A DNA stretch of 64,000 nt from Oscillospiraceae bacterium (GTDB lineage Bacteria > Bacillota > Clostridia > Oscillospirales > Oscillospiraceae). The notes under the pieces were generated by a model, which saw only the letters and a program-made list of their open reading frames with translations, was not told the DNA's origin and did no database searches. Below are positions 53,307 through 61,784 of this stretch, piece after piece. The DNA lies in NCBI GenBank assembly GCA_017540645.1, contig JAFYAQ010000023.1, forward strand, positions 41,558 through 105,557, in the 5' to 3' direction. A program made the translations under genes and the position numbers. Each line of letters opens with the position of its first letter. Within the stretch, counting starts at the first letter, position 1.

Positions 53307-55142
53307 ATGAGGCAGAAAAAAGAATCGAAAACCACACCCCGCTGGGTCCCGCTGCTGCTTGGCGTGCTGGTGGTGCTGATCGTCATGGCGGCGGGCGGCT
53401 ACCTTTATACTCTGTACGCCTTCGTGGACGGGGAGTTTATGCGCACGGATCTGGAGACCCTGGACCTGCGGGATCGGGGTCTGACGGATCTGCGGGTGCT
53501 GCGCCGGTTTGAGACGCTGCAGAGCGCCGATCTGCGGGGCAACAACGCCCCGCTGGAGGAGTATGAGTATCTCCGGGAGAAGCTGCCGGATAGTGTCCTG
53601 CGCTTTGACGTGCCCCTGGGCGACCAGGTCTACGACAGTCTTCTGACGGAGCTGCGTCTGGACGATCTGCCGGAGGACTGGGAAAACATCCGGCTGTTCT
53701 CCTCGCTCCGGTCTCTGACCGTGGACCACTGCACCAACCCCGCCGCCATAGAGGCTCTGCGCGATTCCCTGCCGGAGTGCGATATGAGCTGGAATCTCTG
53801 CCTGGGGGGCGAGTGGTATCCCTCCACCGTCACGACCCTGCGGGTGGAGAGCTCCTCGGTATACTATGAGGAGCTGCTCTCCCAGCTGAGCTGGTTCCAC
53901 AACGCGGAGTCGGTGGAGGTCATTCCGACGGTGCTGAGCCCGGCCCAGCAGCGCTCTCTCCTGGGCGCCTACCCGAAGCTTCGCTTTGCCTGGCCCGTCA
54001 ATGTGGGCGAGGCCTATATAGGCAACGACGCGGAATCACTGACCTATTCCATCACGGGGGCGGACAGCACCCTGGCTCTGGATGGGACGCTGGATCTGCT
54101 GGGTTCGCTCCGGTCGGTGGACTTTACCGGCAGCAAGGTGCCCGCCCGGGACCGGCTGGCCTTCCGGGAGGCCCACCCGGAGCTGGCGGTGAGCTGGACG
54201 GTGCTGCTGCGGGGGGTGGAGTACCCCTGCAACACCCAGGCCCTGGACTTCAACGGCGTGGCCCTGGGCTCTCTGGATGAGCTGGAATCCGTGCTGCCCT
54301 TCCTGCCCGATCTGCAGAAGGTGGAGATGTGCGACTGCGGCTTCTCCAACGAGGAGATGGACGCCCTTTGCAAGCGCTGGGAGAACATCCGCTTCATCTG
54401 GAACGTCCGATTTGCCGGCTTCACCCTGCGGACCGACGCCACCTACTTCTGCGCCTCCATGGACGGGCTGAGTCATCCCTATCTTACCAACAGCGATACG
54501 GAGGTGTTCAAGTACCTGGTGGATATGCAGGCCATGGACATCGGCCACATGTATATCACGGATATCTCCTTCCTCCAGTATATGCCCCATATGACCTATC
54601 TCATCATCGCCGAGTGCTATATCGAAGACTTCACGCCCCTGGGCTGGTGCAAGGAGCTGCTCTATCTGGAGGCCTTCAATACGTCCTTCCATGACATGAC
54701 CCCCCTGCTGAACTGCCCCCGGCTGCGGGATCTGAACCTGTGCTATACCCGTGTGAGCGCGAAAAACGCCCGGGAATGCCTGCCCCAGATGACGAGTCTG
54801 GAGCGGGTGTGGTGGTGCAACTGCCCCCTGGGCGACGGCCAGATCGCAGAGCTGAAGGAGGAATACCTGCCCGACTGCATTTTCTTCACCGTCTACGGCG
54901 GCGAGCCCTCCGGCGGAGCGTGGCGCTACCATCAAAACTACTATGAGATGCGCGACTTCTTCCACATGTACTATATGCCCGGCGGGACCAACGGCGTGGA
55001 CAAGGATGGGGCCCAGATCGTGGTGGACGACCGGGGCAAGGAGTTCCACCTGTTCGACTTTGACGGCGGACAGTATTGGTGGACGGAGGAAAAATACGCC
55101 TCCCTGGGCTGGTATCCCTATATCATCGGCGTCACGGCCTGA
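53307..55142 (+). CDS. Membrane-anchored LRR-like protein
   Basis: A 611-aa protein. ATG 53307 is used (GGGAGG 6 nt upstream; nothing supports the longer frame). One N-terminal helix (PLLLGVLVVLIVMAAGGYLY), then an exported domain built of loose leucine-rich repeats such as LETLDLRDRGLTDLRVLRRF and LRDLNLCYTRVSAKN. The C-terminus is rich in Tyr/Trp (GGQYWWTEEKYASLGWYPY). Several Cys occur in pairs. No catalytic motif; a protein-binding role on the cell surface is likely but not shown. Confidence 0.75.
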   Translation: MRQKKESKTTPRWVPLLLGVLVVLIVMAAGGYLYTLYAFVDGEFMRTDLETLDLRDRGLTDLRVLRRFETLQSADLRGNNAPLEEYEYLREKLPDSVLRFDVPLGDQVYDSLLTELRLDDLPEDWENIRLFSSLRSLTVDHCTNPAAIEALRDSLPECDMSWNLCLGGEWYPSTVTTLRVESSSVYYEELLSQLSWFHNAESVEVIPTVLSPAQQRSLLGAYPKLRFAWPVNVGEAYIGNDAESLTYSITGADSTLALDGTLDLLGSLRSVDFTGSKVPARDRLAFREAHPELAVSWTVLLRGVEYPCNTQALDFNGVALGSLDELESVLPFLPDLQKVEMCDCGFSNEEMDALCKRWENIRFIWNVRFAGFTLRTDATYFCASMDGLSHPYLTNSDTEVFKYLVDMQAMDIGHMYITDISFLQYMPHMTYLIIAECYIEDFTPLGWCKELLYLEAFNTSFHDMTPLLNCPRLRDLNLCYTRVSAKNARECLPQMTSLERVWWCNCPLGDGQIAELKEEYLPDCIFFTVYGGEPSGGAWRYHQNYYEMRDFFHMYYMPGGTNGVDKDGAQIVVDDRGKEFHLFDFDGGQYWWTEEKYASLGWYPYIIGVTA

Positions 55143-55155
55143 CCCCCTGGTTCCG

Positions 55156-55190
55156 AAAAAAACACGCTGCACGAAGCAGCGTGTTTTTTT
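55156..55190 (+). terminator. Terminator after the LRR-like gene
   Basis: Stem AAAAACACGCTGC / GCAGCGTGTTTTT with 5-nt loop (55156-55170, 55176-55190), T run on plus. Confidence 0.9.
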
Positions 55191-55263
55191 ATACCCTTTG
55201 GCGTTTTCCGGGCGAGGTCCGAGCCGATGCCGACAGCGGACGGGATGGCGATCGTGTGCCGCC

Positions 55264-56193
55264 TTATCCCTCTTTTTCGGGGTGCTTTTTCAGATCCACC
55301 ACCGGGTTTTTCAGCGGCTCCATGGAAAAGCCGTCCGGGCCCACGATGCGGCACTCCGCCACGTCTCCGTCCGCCAGGCCGAAGGCCCGGGGCGTGCCGG
55401 TGGACAGCACATCGCCGGGGTACCAGCCTTGGATGGACGAGTGCAGCGACACCAGCCGCGCCGGGCGGTGGGTCATGTTGGCCACCACGTTTTTGGCGTA
55501 GATCTCGCCGTTGCGGACGCTCTGGACCTCCAGCTTCAGCACGTCCGGCACCTCGTCGGGCGTGACCAGCTGGGGGCCGAAGGAGAAGAAGGTGGGAAAA
55601 TTCTTAACGATGGTCAGATAGCGGGGGTTGCCCTTTACAAACTCGTTGCCCTTGAGGATGGATTCCTCGGTCATGTCCAGGATGGTGGTATAGCCCGCCA
55701 CCGCGTCCAGCCAGTTCTCCTCGCTGACGTCACGGCACCGCTTGCCCAGGATGACGCCCAGCTCCGCCTCCGCCGTCGTCCGAAGGGCCTCCTTGAGCCT
55801 GGGGAGGTGGATCTCGTCGCCGGGGCCGATGAGTGTGTCCGCCATTTTGAAAAAGCTGCCGGGGAAGCCCTGGGGTGCAGCATCGCCGATATCTCCGGCG
55901 TGGTCCACATAGTTCAATCCGATGCCGAAGATGCGCCGGGGGGTGCGGTAAAGCGGCGCGTAGACCACCTGCTCCCAGGGCACGAGACCGGAGACGGAGA
56001 CAAGCTCCTCCCTGCCGATCGCGTTGTACCAGTCGGTCAGGGCCTTGAGCTGTCCCGACTCGATCAGGGCAAACAGGGTCTCCTCCCAGGCCGTCCCCTT
56101 TCGGGCGTTCAGCGCCCGGATGGGCAGCACGCCCCGGGGCGTGACGATGCCGGCGATCTCGGTATACTCCCGTCGGATGCTTGCAAGCCTCAT
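55264..56193 (-). CDS. Fumarylacetoacetate hydrolase family protein
   Basis: A 309-aa protein with a short N-terminal domain and the FAH catalytic fold (~100-305): RIFGIGLNYVDHAGD, the metal ligands in AEAELGVILGKRC, GYTTILDMTEES, LSTGTPRAFG. Members hydrolyse or decarboxylate β-diketo or 2-oxo acids. ATG 56193 has AAGGAGA upstream. It is the last gene of the minus-strand run that includes the TRAP transporter, though a hairpin separates it from the gene before; it probably acts on a breakdown product of the imported acid (inference). Confidence 0.9.
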   Translation of the reverse strand: MRLASIRREYTEIAGIVTPRGVLPIRALNARKGTAWEETLFALIESGQLKALTDWYNAIGREELVSVSGLVPWEQVVYAPLYRTPRRIFGIGLNYVDHAGDIGDAAPQGFPGSFFKMADTLIGPGDEIHLPRLKEALRTTAEAELGVILGKRCRDVSEENWLDAVAGYTTILDMTEESILKGNEFVKGNPRYLTIVKNFPTFFSFGPQLVTPDEVPDVLKLEVQSVRNGEIYAKNVVANMTHRPARLVSLHSSIQGWYPGDVLSTGTPRAFGLADGDVAECRIVGPDGFSMEPLKNPVVDLKKHPEKEG

Positions 56194-56302
56194 AGTCTCT
56201 CTCCTTTCTGTCCCTGCCGGCGGACAGCCGGTCTTCCGCTTTCTCGAAGGATCTGAAATGCGCATCAAAAAGGGCAAGGCTGTGTTTTGATAAACATGGA
56301 CA

Positions 56303-56335
56303 CGCTGCAAAACAGAAGGGACCTGTTTTGCAGCG
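56303..56335 (-). terminator. Hairpin between the YczE-like and FAH genes
   Basis: CGCTGCAAAACAG (56303-56315) pairs perfectly with CTGTTTTGCAGCG (56323-56335). The T tail is weak, so read-through into the FAH gene is likely. Confidence 0.55.
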
Positions 56336-56374
56336 CGTCTTTCTCCTGTCGTTTTTCCGCGCCCTCTGTCCGGG

Positions 56375-57040
56375 CTATGGGGCTTCCCGCCCGGCGATCC
56401 GCCGGAGGGTGTCCAGGACGTTTTCGTGGCGCAGGCTCCGGGGCTCAAAGCGGCAGAGCCGGCACACAAGCTGAAAAATGCTGGCCTGCAGGGCCATGAC
56501 GAGGACCGTTCCGATACCGAAGGGCGCGCCCAGCAGGACGCCGATGCCCAGCACGATCAGCTCAATCCCGAACTTTACCGCGCCGATGGGGATGCCCGGA
56601 AGCCTTCGGCCGAGAAGGACCATGAGACCGTCTCTCGGGCCGCAGCCCAGCTCGGCACGCATGTAGATCACAATGGAAAAAGAAATGATGAACTGGCCCA
56701 GCAGGGAATAGCCCACGCCCAGGATCCCGCTGTCCGAGGCCGGGAGAAGGCGGAGGAGCCCTATCCAAAGCTCCGAAAAGAGCGAGATGATGCCGATATT
56801 CAGGATGGTCCCCACGCCGATCTTGCCCTTGCCGATCACCACCGCCACGATCACGATCAGGCTGATACTGAAGTTGGCGGCGCCGAAGCTGCAGCCCAGG
56901 CGATCGGCCAGGCCGATGCTCAGCGTGTTCCAGGCGTTGGTGCCCACGGACCCGGCCATGACGCCGCAGGCGTTCCCGAGCCCATAGAGGATCAGCCCGA
57001 CGACGCAGACGGCGATCCGCCGGAGGTATTCCTTTGCCAT
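56375..57040 (-). CDS. YczE/YitT-type membrane protein
   Basis: A 221-aa protein with about five membrane helices: YGLGNACGVMAGSVGTNAWNTLSIGLADRLGCSFG, GVGTILNIGIISL and RAELGCGPRDGLMVLLGRR are typical for the YczE family. ATG 57040 is chosen as it lies 8 nt after AAAAGGGG; ATG 57046 is too close to it. The role is unknown. Within the TRAP operon (59 bp after dctM) it may help in export or uptake, but the link is positional. Confidence 0.85.
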   Translation of the reverse strand: MAKEYLRRIAVCVVGLILYGLGNACGVMAGSVGTNAWNTLSIGLADRLGCSFGAANFSISLIVIVAVVIGKGKIGVGTILNIGIISLFSELWIGLLRLLPASDSGILGVGYSLLGQFIISFSIVIYMRAELGCGPRDGLMVLLGRRLPGIPIGAVKFGIELIVLGIGVLLGAPFGIGTVLVMALQASIFQLVCRLCRFEPRSLRHENVLDTLRRIAGREAP

Positions 57041-57099
57041 TGACATGACCCCTTTTCCCGGCGGTCCTATCGTCCGCCCGCGCAGTGGATGGGAAGCGA

Positions 57100-58368
57100 T
57101 CAGTGGAACAGTCCCGGCAGCCAGAGGGTCAGGCTGGGGATATAGGTCACCAGCAGCAGCACGAGAATCAGCACCGCCAGCATGGGGAGCAGATCCTTCA
57201 TCTGATCCTTCAGGGAGATCTTGGCGATGGAGCTGGACACGAAGAGGCACACGCCCAGGGGCGGCGTGCACATGCCGATGGTCAGGTTGACCGCCATGAT
57301 CATGCCGAAGTGGACCAGATCCACACCCATGCTCCGGCAGATGGGGATGAACAGGGGCGCGAAGATCACAATGGCACTGGTGGTGTCGATGAAAGTGCCG
57401 GCGATCAGCAGGATCACGTTAATGACCAGCAGCATGCCCACCTTGCTCTGGATATTGTTCTGCAGGAAGGCGCTGACGGTCTGGGGCACCTGGGCCACGG
57501 TGATCACCCAGGAGAACAGGGAGGCCAGGGCGACGATGATCAGGATCTGGCCGGTGCTTTTCGCCGCGTTGACGAAAGATTCCCAGATCTCCTTCATGCT
57601 GAGTTCCCGGTAGACCAGCATGCCGACCACCAGGGCGTAGGCCACGGCGATGGCGCCGGCCTCGGTGGGGGTGAAGTAGCCGCTCATGATGCCGCCCAGA
57701 ATGATCACAGGCATGAACAGCGCCAGCAGGGCGCTCTTGCCCGCGTGGAGGATCTCCCGGAAGGAGGCTCGCTTCTCCCGGCCCTTATAGCCGCGTTTTT
57801 TGCCCACGAAATAGCTGAAGATCATCAGTCCCAGCCCCATCAGGATGCCGGGCAGAACGCCGCCGATGAACAGGTCCGCCACGCTGACGCTGGCCAGCAC
57901 GCCGTAGACCAGCAGGGGGATGGAGGGCGGGATGATGGGACCGATGGAACCGCCGCAGGCCAGCAGGGGCGCGGAGAAGGTGTAGTCATAGCCCCGTTCC
58001 TTCATCAGCGGGATCATGATGCCGCCGATGGCCGCCGTGGCGGCGATAGCGGAGCCGGTGATGGCGGCAAAGAACATGCAGGCCAGGATGCTCACCATGG
58101 CCAGACCGCTGGGGAAGTGGCCCAGCAGGGTGTCGGCAAAGTCCACCATCCGTTTGGACATGCCGCCCCGGAACATCAGCTCGCCGGAGAGCATGAACAG
58201 CGGGATGGCGATCAGGGCAATGCTGTCGCCGCCGGTGAACATGCGCTGCACCACCACGATCATGGGGATGCCGTCAATGGCCAGACTGCCCAGAGAGACA
58301 AGCCCAAGGGAGAAGCAGATGGGAACTCCGATGAAAAACAGGAGGAACAGACACAGAATAATGATCAT
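57100..58368 (-). CDS. dctM: TRAP transporter large permease DctM
   Basis: A 422-aa protein with ~12 membrane helices. FIGVPICFSLGLVSLG, MLSGELMFRGGMSKRMVDFADTLLGH, GSAIAATAAIGGIMIPLM, GGSIGPIIPPSIPLLVYGV and TPPLGVCLFV are family signatures. It forms the substrate channel, driven by sodium, and works with DctQ and the binding protein DctP. The ATGA overlap with dctQ shows coupling. Confidence 0.95.
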   Translation of the reverse strand: MIIILCLFLLFFIGVPICFSLGLVSLGSLAIDGIPMIVVVQRMFTGGDSIALIAIPLFMLSGELMFRGGMSKRMVDFADTLLGHFPSGLAMVSILACMFFAAITGSAIAATAAIGGIMIPLMKERGYDYTFSAPLLACGGSIGPIIPPSIPLLVYGVLASVSVADLFIGGVLPGILMGLGLMIFSYFVGKKRGYKGREKRASFREILHAGKSALLALFMPVIILGGIMSGYFTPTEAGAIAVAYALVVGMLVYRELSMKEIWESFVNAAKSTGQILIIVALASLFSWVITVAQVPQTVSAFLQNNIQSKVGMLLVINVILLIAGTFIDTTSAIVIFAPLFIPICRSMGVDLVHFGMIMAVNLTIGMCTPPLGVCLFVSSSIAKISLKDQMKDLLPMLAVLILVLLLVTYIPSLTLWLPGLFH

Positions 58369-58856
58369 GACTTGGTCTCTCCTTTCCCGGCGGCCAGAGA
58401 GCGGATCTCATCGATCACCTGCTCCAGCATGTAGAAGAACATCATAACGCCGGAGATGGGGATGCCCATGTAATAATACTTCATGGGGATCATCAGATAG
58501 GGGGACTTTTGCGTGGCGCCGGTCCCTACGAAAATGATGCCATAGTATACGATGAACACAAAAAAGGCCAGGAGCACGATGTTGATGACCAGCTCCACGA
58601 TCCGGCGCACCTGCGGCTTCATCATGCCCAGCACGAAGTCGATGTTCAGATGGCCCTTCTCCCGGACGCAGTACGCGGCGCCCAAATAAATGATGTAGGT
58701 AAAGCAAAGGCGAATGATGTCCTGGGACCACCCCATGGACGCGCCAAAAAACGCGCGGCCCACGACCGTCCCAAACGCCACCGCGAACAGCACGATCAGC
58801 GCGATGCCGATGATGACGCGGACCGCCATTGTCAAATACTTGTCAATAAACTTCAA
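58365..58856 (-). CDS. dctQ: TRAP transporter small permease DctQ
   Basis: A 163-aa protein with four helices and the DctQ core (GRAFFGASMGWSQDIIRLCF, GAAYCVREKGHLNIDF). The start is taken as TTG 58856, which lies 9 nt after AGGAGG; the ATG at 58829 has no ribosome site. It links DctM to the binding protein. It follows dctP after a terminator hairpin. Confidence 0.92.
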   Translation of the reverse strand: MKFIDKYLTMAVRVIIGIALIVLFAVAFGTVVGRAFFGASMGWSQDIIRLCFTYIIYLGAAYCVREKGHLNIDFVLGMMKPQVRRIVELVINIVLLAFFVFIVYYGIIFVGTGATQKSPYLMIPMKYYYMGIPISGVMMFFYMLEQVIDEIRSLAAGKGETKS

Positions 58857-58896
58857 TCTCGGCTCCCTCCTCAACAAAGAAGATCTTTCAGAAAAA

Positions 58897-58923
58897 GGCC
58901 TGAGCGCGGTAAACGCTCAGGCC
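58897..58923 (-). terminator. Intercistronic terminator between dctP and dctQ
   Basis: GGCCTGAGCG / CGCTCAGGCC perfect 10-bp stem, 7-nt loop, and five T on the minus strand. In TRAP and ABC operons such a hairpin lets the binding protein be made in excess over the permease. Confidence 0.8.
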
Positions 58924-58934
58924 CTTGTTTCGCA

Positions 58935-59978
58935 TCAGCCGATAGCGGCGACCGCGTCGCGGACCATAGCGACAAGGCTGGGATCGACCAGGGCCTGGAC
59001 CTCAGGCCGGTTAGGCAGATCGGCGGTGGCAGCCTGGAAGGAGGCGATGTCGGGATCCTCGCAGACGATCATGCCGGCGGCCTTCAGATCGGCCAGCTGC
59101 TGCTGCTCGTTGGCGTCCACGGTCTGGCGCTGCATGGTGCTGGCGTAGGCGGCGGCCTCATCCACGGCGGCCTGGTACTCGGCGGGGAGCTTGTTGTAGA
59201 AGGCCAGGTTGATCAGGATGCTTTCGGCGGCGTAGGTGTGGCCGTCCAGGCACATGTACTTCTGGACCTCATTGAAGCGGGAGCTGGCGATGGAGGGGAT
59301 GGGGTTCTCCTGGCCGTCCACCATGCCCTGCTGCAGAGCGGTGTAAAGCTCGTTGAAGGCCACGGGGGTGGCGGTGCCGCCCAGAGAGTCGATCAGCGCA
59401 AACCAGATGGGGGCTTCCTGGACGCGGATGCTCATGCCCTTCATGTCGTCGGCGCAGGTGATCTCACGGACGTTGTTGGTGAAGTGACGGAAGCCCAGCT
59501 CACAGAAGGCCAGATGCTTGAAGCCTTCCTTCTCAAACAGGGGGGCCAGATAGGGCTGCAGGGTGTTGTCCAGGACCTCATAGGCCTGGGCCTTGGTGGC
59601 GAACAGATAGGGGATAGACAGGACCTGGGTCTCCGGTACCCAGGCGGGCAGAGTGCCGTCGGAGGTGACGATGGTCATCTCCAGGGTGCCCAGCTTCACG
59701 CCCTCGGCCATCTCGCGCTCGCTGCCGAGAGAGGAGTTGGGGTACACTTCCACGGTGATGCCGCCGTTGGTCAGCTCCTCCACCTTCTCCTTGAAGAAGT
59801 TGGCGGCGATGGTGGACTGGTGGTTCTCGTTGCCGGTGGTACCGAGCTTGATCTTGAAGGTCTGGGCGGGAGCGTTGTTGGCAGCGGGGGCGCTGTTGGC
59901 GGCGGGGGCGCTGCCGCCGCAGGCGGCCAGGGACAGGACCATGACAAGGGCCAGGACGATGGTAATAAAGCGTTTCAT
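58935..59978 (-). CDS. dctP: TRAP transporter substrate-binding protein DctP
   Basis: A 347-aa lipoprotein (lipobox LSLAAC), with a short Ala/Asn/Pro linker and the DctP fold: KLGTTGNENHQSTIAANFFK, VEVYPNSSLGSEREMAEG, CADDMKGMSIRVQEAPIW (with the conserved Arg that binds carboxylates) and VDGQENPIP. The ligand is likely a carboxylic acid. GAGGAG precedes ATG 59978, placed inside the end of the DUF2848 gene (3 bp gap). Confidence 0.95.
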   Translation of the reverse strand: MKRFITIVLALVMVLSLAACGGSAPAANSAPAANNAPAQTFKIKLGTTGNENHQSTIAANFFKEKVEELTNGGITVEVYPNSSLGSEREMAEGVKLGTLEMTIVTSDGTLPAWVPETQVLSIPYLFATKAQAYEVLDNTLQPYLAPLFEKEGFKHLAFCELGFRHFTNNVREITCADDMKGMSIRVQEAPIWFALIDSLGGTATPVAFNELYTALQQGMVDGQENPIPSIASSRFNEVQKYMCLDGHTYAAESILINLAFYNKLPAEYQAAVDEAAAYASTMQRQTVDANEQQQLADLKAAGMIVCEDPDIASFQAATADLPNRPEVQALVDPSLVAMVRDAVAAIG

Positions 59979-59981
59979 TTT

Positions 59982-60677
59982 TTATCTCTCCTCTTCAGAA
60001 ATTACATGAATGTTGTAGTCCATGCGCAGGCTGCGACCCAGGGTCTCGTCGACCATCTCGCAGCGGAAGTTTTCGCCGTACTTGAAGCCGTTGAGGACCG
60101 GCACCGTGCCGGAAAAGATGACACTGTGGGAGACGTCGCCCACGCGGGTCTCCAGTTCATGGAGCAGGAAGTCTACCGGCAGGATGTCGGCCAGGCTGCC
60201 GTCCTGGTAGGGGATTTCTTCCCCGCCGACGGTCTGGAAGGAGCGGAGACGGATGCTGTCCCAGTGGTCCTTCATGTCCTCATACTCCCAGACGTCCCGT
60301 CCGATGGGCTTGAGGGAGACCTGCTTGGCCTTGGGCACGCTGGCGCTCTCCAGCGCCCGGTCGGTGTGATCGCTGCCCAGGCCGATGTAGAGCTTCTCCC
60401 CCTGGGTGATGATGATGTACTCCACCTCACCGCAGGTGTTTTCTCCAACGAAGAACAGCTCATGGTCCTGGGTCAGGATCTGGTTGGACATCTGGAAGAT
60501 GGTGGGGATCTTTTTGGGCGCGGGGACGCCCAGCTGCTCCTCCAGCTCGCGGATATGCTCCATGGTCTTTTCCAGGTTGCGCCCGGCATAGCCGATGGCG
60601 AAGAGCTGGTCAAATTCCACGGGGAGTTCACATACCTGCCCGTCCTTGCAATGGAGAGTAAAGGTAATTTCGCTCAA
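59982..60677 (-). CDS. DUF2848-family protein
   Basis: A 231-aa soluble protein matching DUF2848: AGRNLEKTMEHIRELEEQLG, GLGSDHTDRALES, SLKPIGRDVWEYEDMKDHWD, and a YQDGSLADILP end. The family has no assigned reaction that I know, but it occurs with TRAP transporters and FAH-type hydrolases, so an acid-metabolising enzyme is likely. The start is TTG 60677 with AGGAGG 8-9 nt upstream. Second gene of the operon, 21 bp after the nitrilase gene. Confidence 0.85.
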   Translation of the reverse strand: MSEITFTLHCKDGQVCELPVEFDQLFAIGYAGRNLEKTMEHIRELEEQLGVPAPKKIPTIFQMSNQILTQDHELFFVGENTCGEVEYIIITQGEKLYIGLGSDHTDRALESASVPKAKQVSLKPIGRDVWEYEDMKDHWDSIRLRSFQTVGGEEIPYQDGSLADILPVDFLLHELETRVGDVSHSVIFSGTVPVLNGFKYGENFRCEMVDETLGRSLRMDYNIHVISEEER

Positions 60678-60698
60678 AGATCGTTCCTCCTTTTCCTA

Positions 60699-61508
60699 TT
60701 ATTCTGTTATCTGCGCGGCGCGCTTGCGCACGTCGTAGAGCTCCGGTCTGCGGTCGCGATAGACATTGATGGAACGGCGGATGCCCTCGATCACAGAGAA
60801 GTCCAGATCGGCGGAGATGATCTGCTCGCTGTCGTCCGCCTCGGCCAGCACCTCGCCCCAGGGGTCCAGGATGCGGGAGGTCCCGCCGCAGCCCGTGTCC
60901 TTGGAGCAGGAGTTGCAGGCGGCCACGAACATCTGGTTCTCGATGGCCCGGGCGGAGGTCAGGGTCTGCCAGTGATAGCGGCGCAGGCCCGGCCACTCGG
61001 CGGGGACAAACAGGACGTCCAGCCCCGTCAGCGCCAGGGTGCGTACCAGCTCCAGGAAGCGGATATCGTAGCAGATGATCAGACCGCAGGGATGGCCGTC
61101 CAGCTGGAAGGTGCAGAGCTTGTCGCCGGCCTTGAAATACTCATGCTCGCCGCTGGGGGAAAAGAGGTGGGTCTTGTCGTACTGGGCGATGCATTCTCCC
61201 TGCCGGTCGAAGACGTAGGCGCTGTTGTAAATGCCGCCGTCCGGCTTCACATTGGCCACAGATCCGGCCACGATGTTGATCTTCAGCTCCGCGGCCAGAG
61301 CGCCCATCCGGCGCTTGACCTCCGCTCCGTCCCTGTCGCAGTAGGAGGCCAGATTCTCCTTGGGGAAGAAACCGGTGTTGAAGGTCTCGGGGATCAGGAC
61401 CACGTCGGCCCCGCCCGCCGCGGCCTGTCGGATCATCTCCTCGGCCCGGGCGAAGTTATACGCCGGCTCGGCCAGGCGAACGTCCATCTGGGCGATGCTG
61501 ATTTTCAT
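60699..61508 (-). CDS. Carbon-nitrogen hydrolase (nitrilase superfamily, ω-amidase-like)
   Basis: A 269-aa enzyme with the Glu-Lys-Cys triad: VLIPETFNTGFF (Glu ~41), YDKTHLF (Lys ~110) and GLIICYDIRFLEL (Cys ~145). Enzymes of this length hydrolyse amides such as ω-amides of keto acids, carbamoyl or nitrile compounds. AAAGGAG precedes ATG 61508. It is the first gene of the catabolic operon and is divergent from a GntR regulator. Confidence 0.92.
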   Translation of the reverse strand: MKISIAQMDVRLAEPAYNFARAEEMIRQAAAGGADVVLIPETFNTGFFPKENLASYCDRDGAEVKRRMGALAAELKINIVAGSVANVKPDGGIYNSAYVFDRQGECIAQYDKTHLFSPSGEHEYFKAGDKLCTFQLDGHPCGLIICYDIRFLELVRTLALTGLDVLFVPAEWPGLRRYHWQTLTSARAIENQMFVAACNSCSKDTGCGGTSRILDPWGEVLAEADDSEQIISADLDFSVIEGIRRSINVYRDRRPELYDVRKRAAQITE

Positions 61509-61549
61509 GGCAATGCTCCTTTCCTGTCGCTCCCATTCTTAAATATCTT

Positions 61550-61586
61550 ATATGTAATATATTACATATTTCTGTTTTCCTGTCAA
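61550..61586 (-). promoter_or_regulatory. Operon promoter with a 20-bp palindromic operator
   Basis: ATATGTAATATATTACATAT (61550-61569) is a perfect palindrome. On the minus strand a perfect TTGACA lies at 61581-61586, and its -10 region (TAATAT at 16 nt or TATATT at 19 nt) falls within the palindrome. This suits repression by the divergent FCD-type GntR regulator. Confidence 0.7.
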
Positions 61587-61784
61587 TAGCCTTTACCTGT
61601 TTTAGCAAAACTTTGTAAAATCCGTCAGTTTGTCGCGTCATTTTTATGCGTCCTGCCGAAAGCGCCGTCCCTTGATTGTTTATCAAATGTATTATATACT
61701 ATATATATGCGGACGAGCGGCGTTTTCCCGCGGCGGGGCCTTTTCCGTTCGCAGGAGCATTCAGCCAATGAGAGGAGCGTCCGC

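Noticed and set aside
58509..61589. A 1,026-codon plus-strand frame opposite the TRAP operon
   Set aside because: Covers four genes with strong family signatures on the other strand; no motifs of its own.
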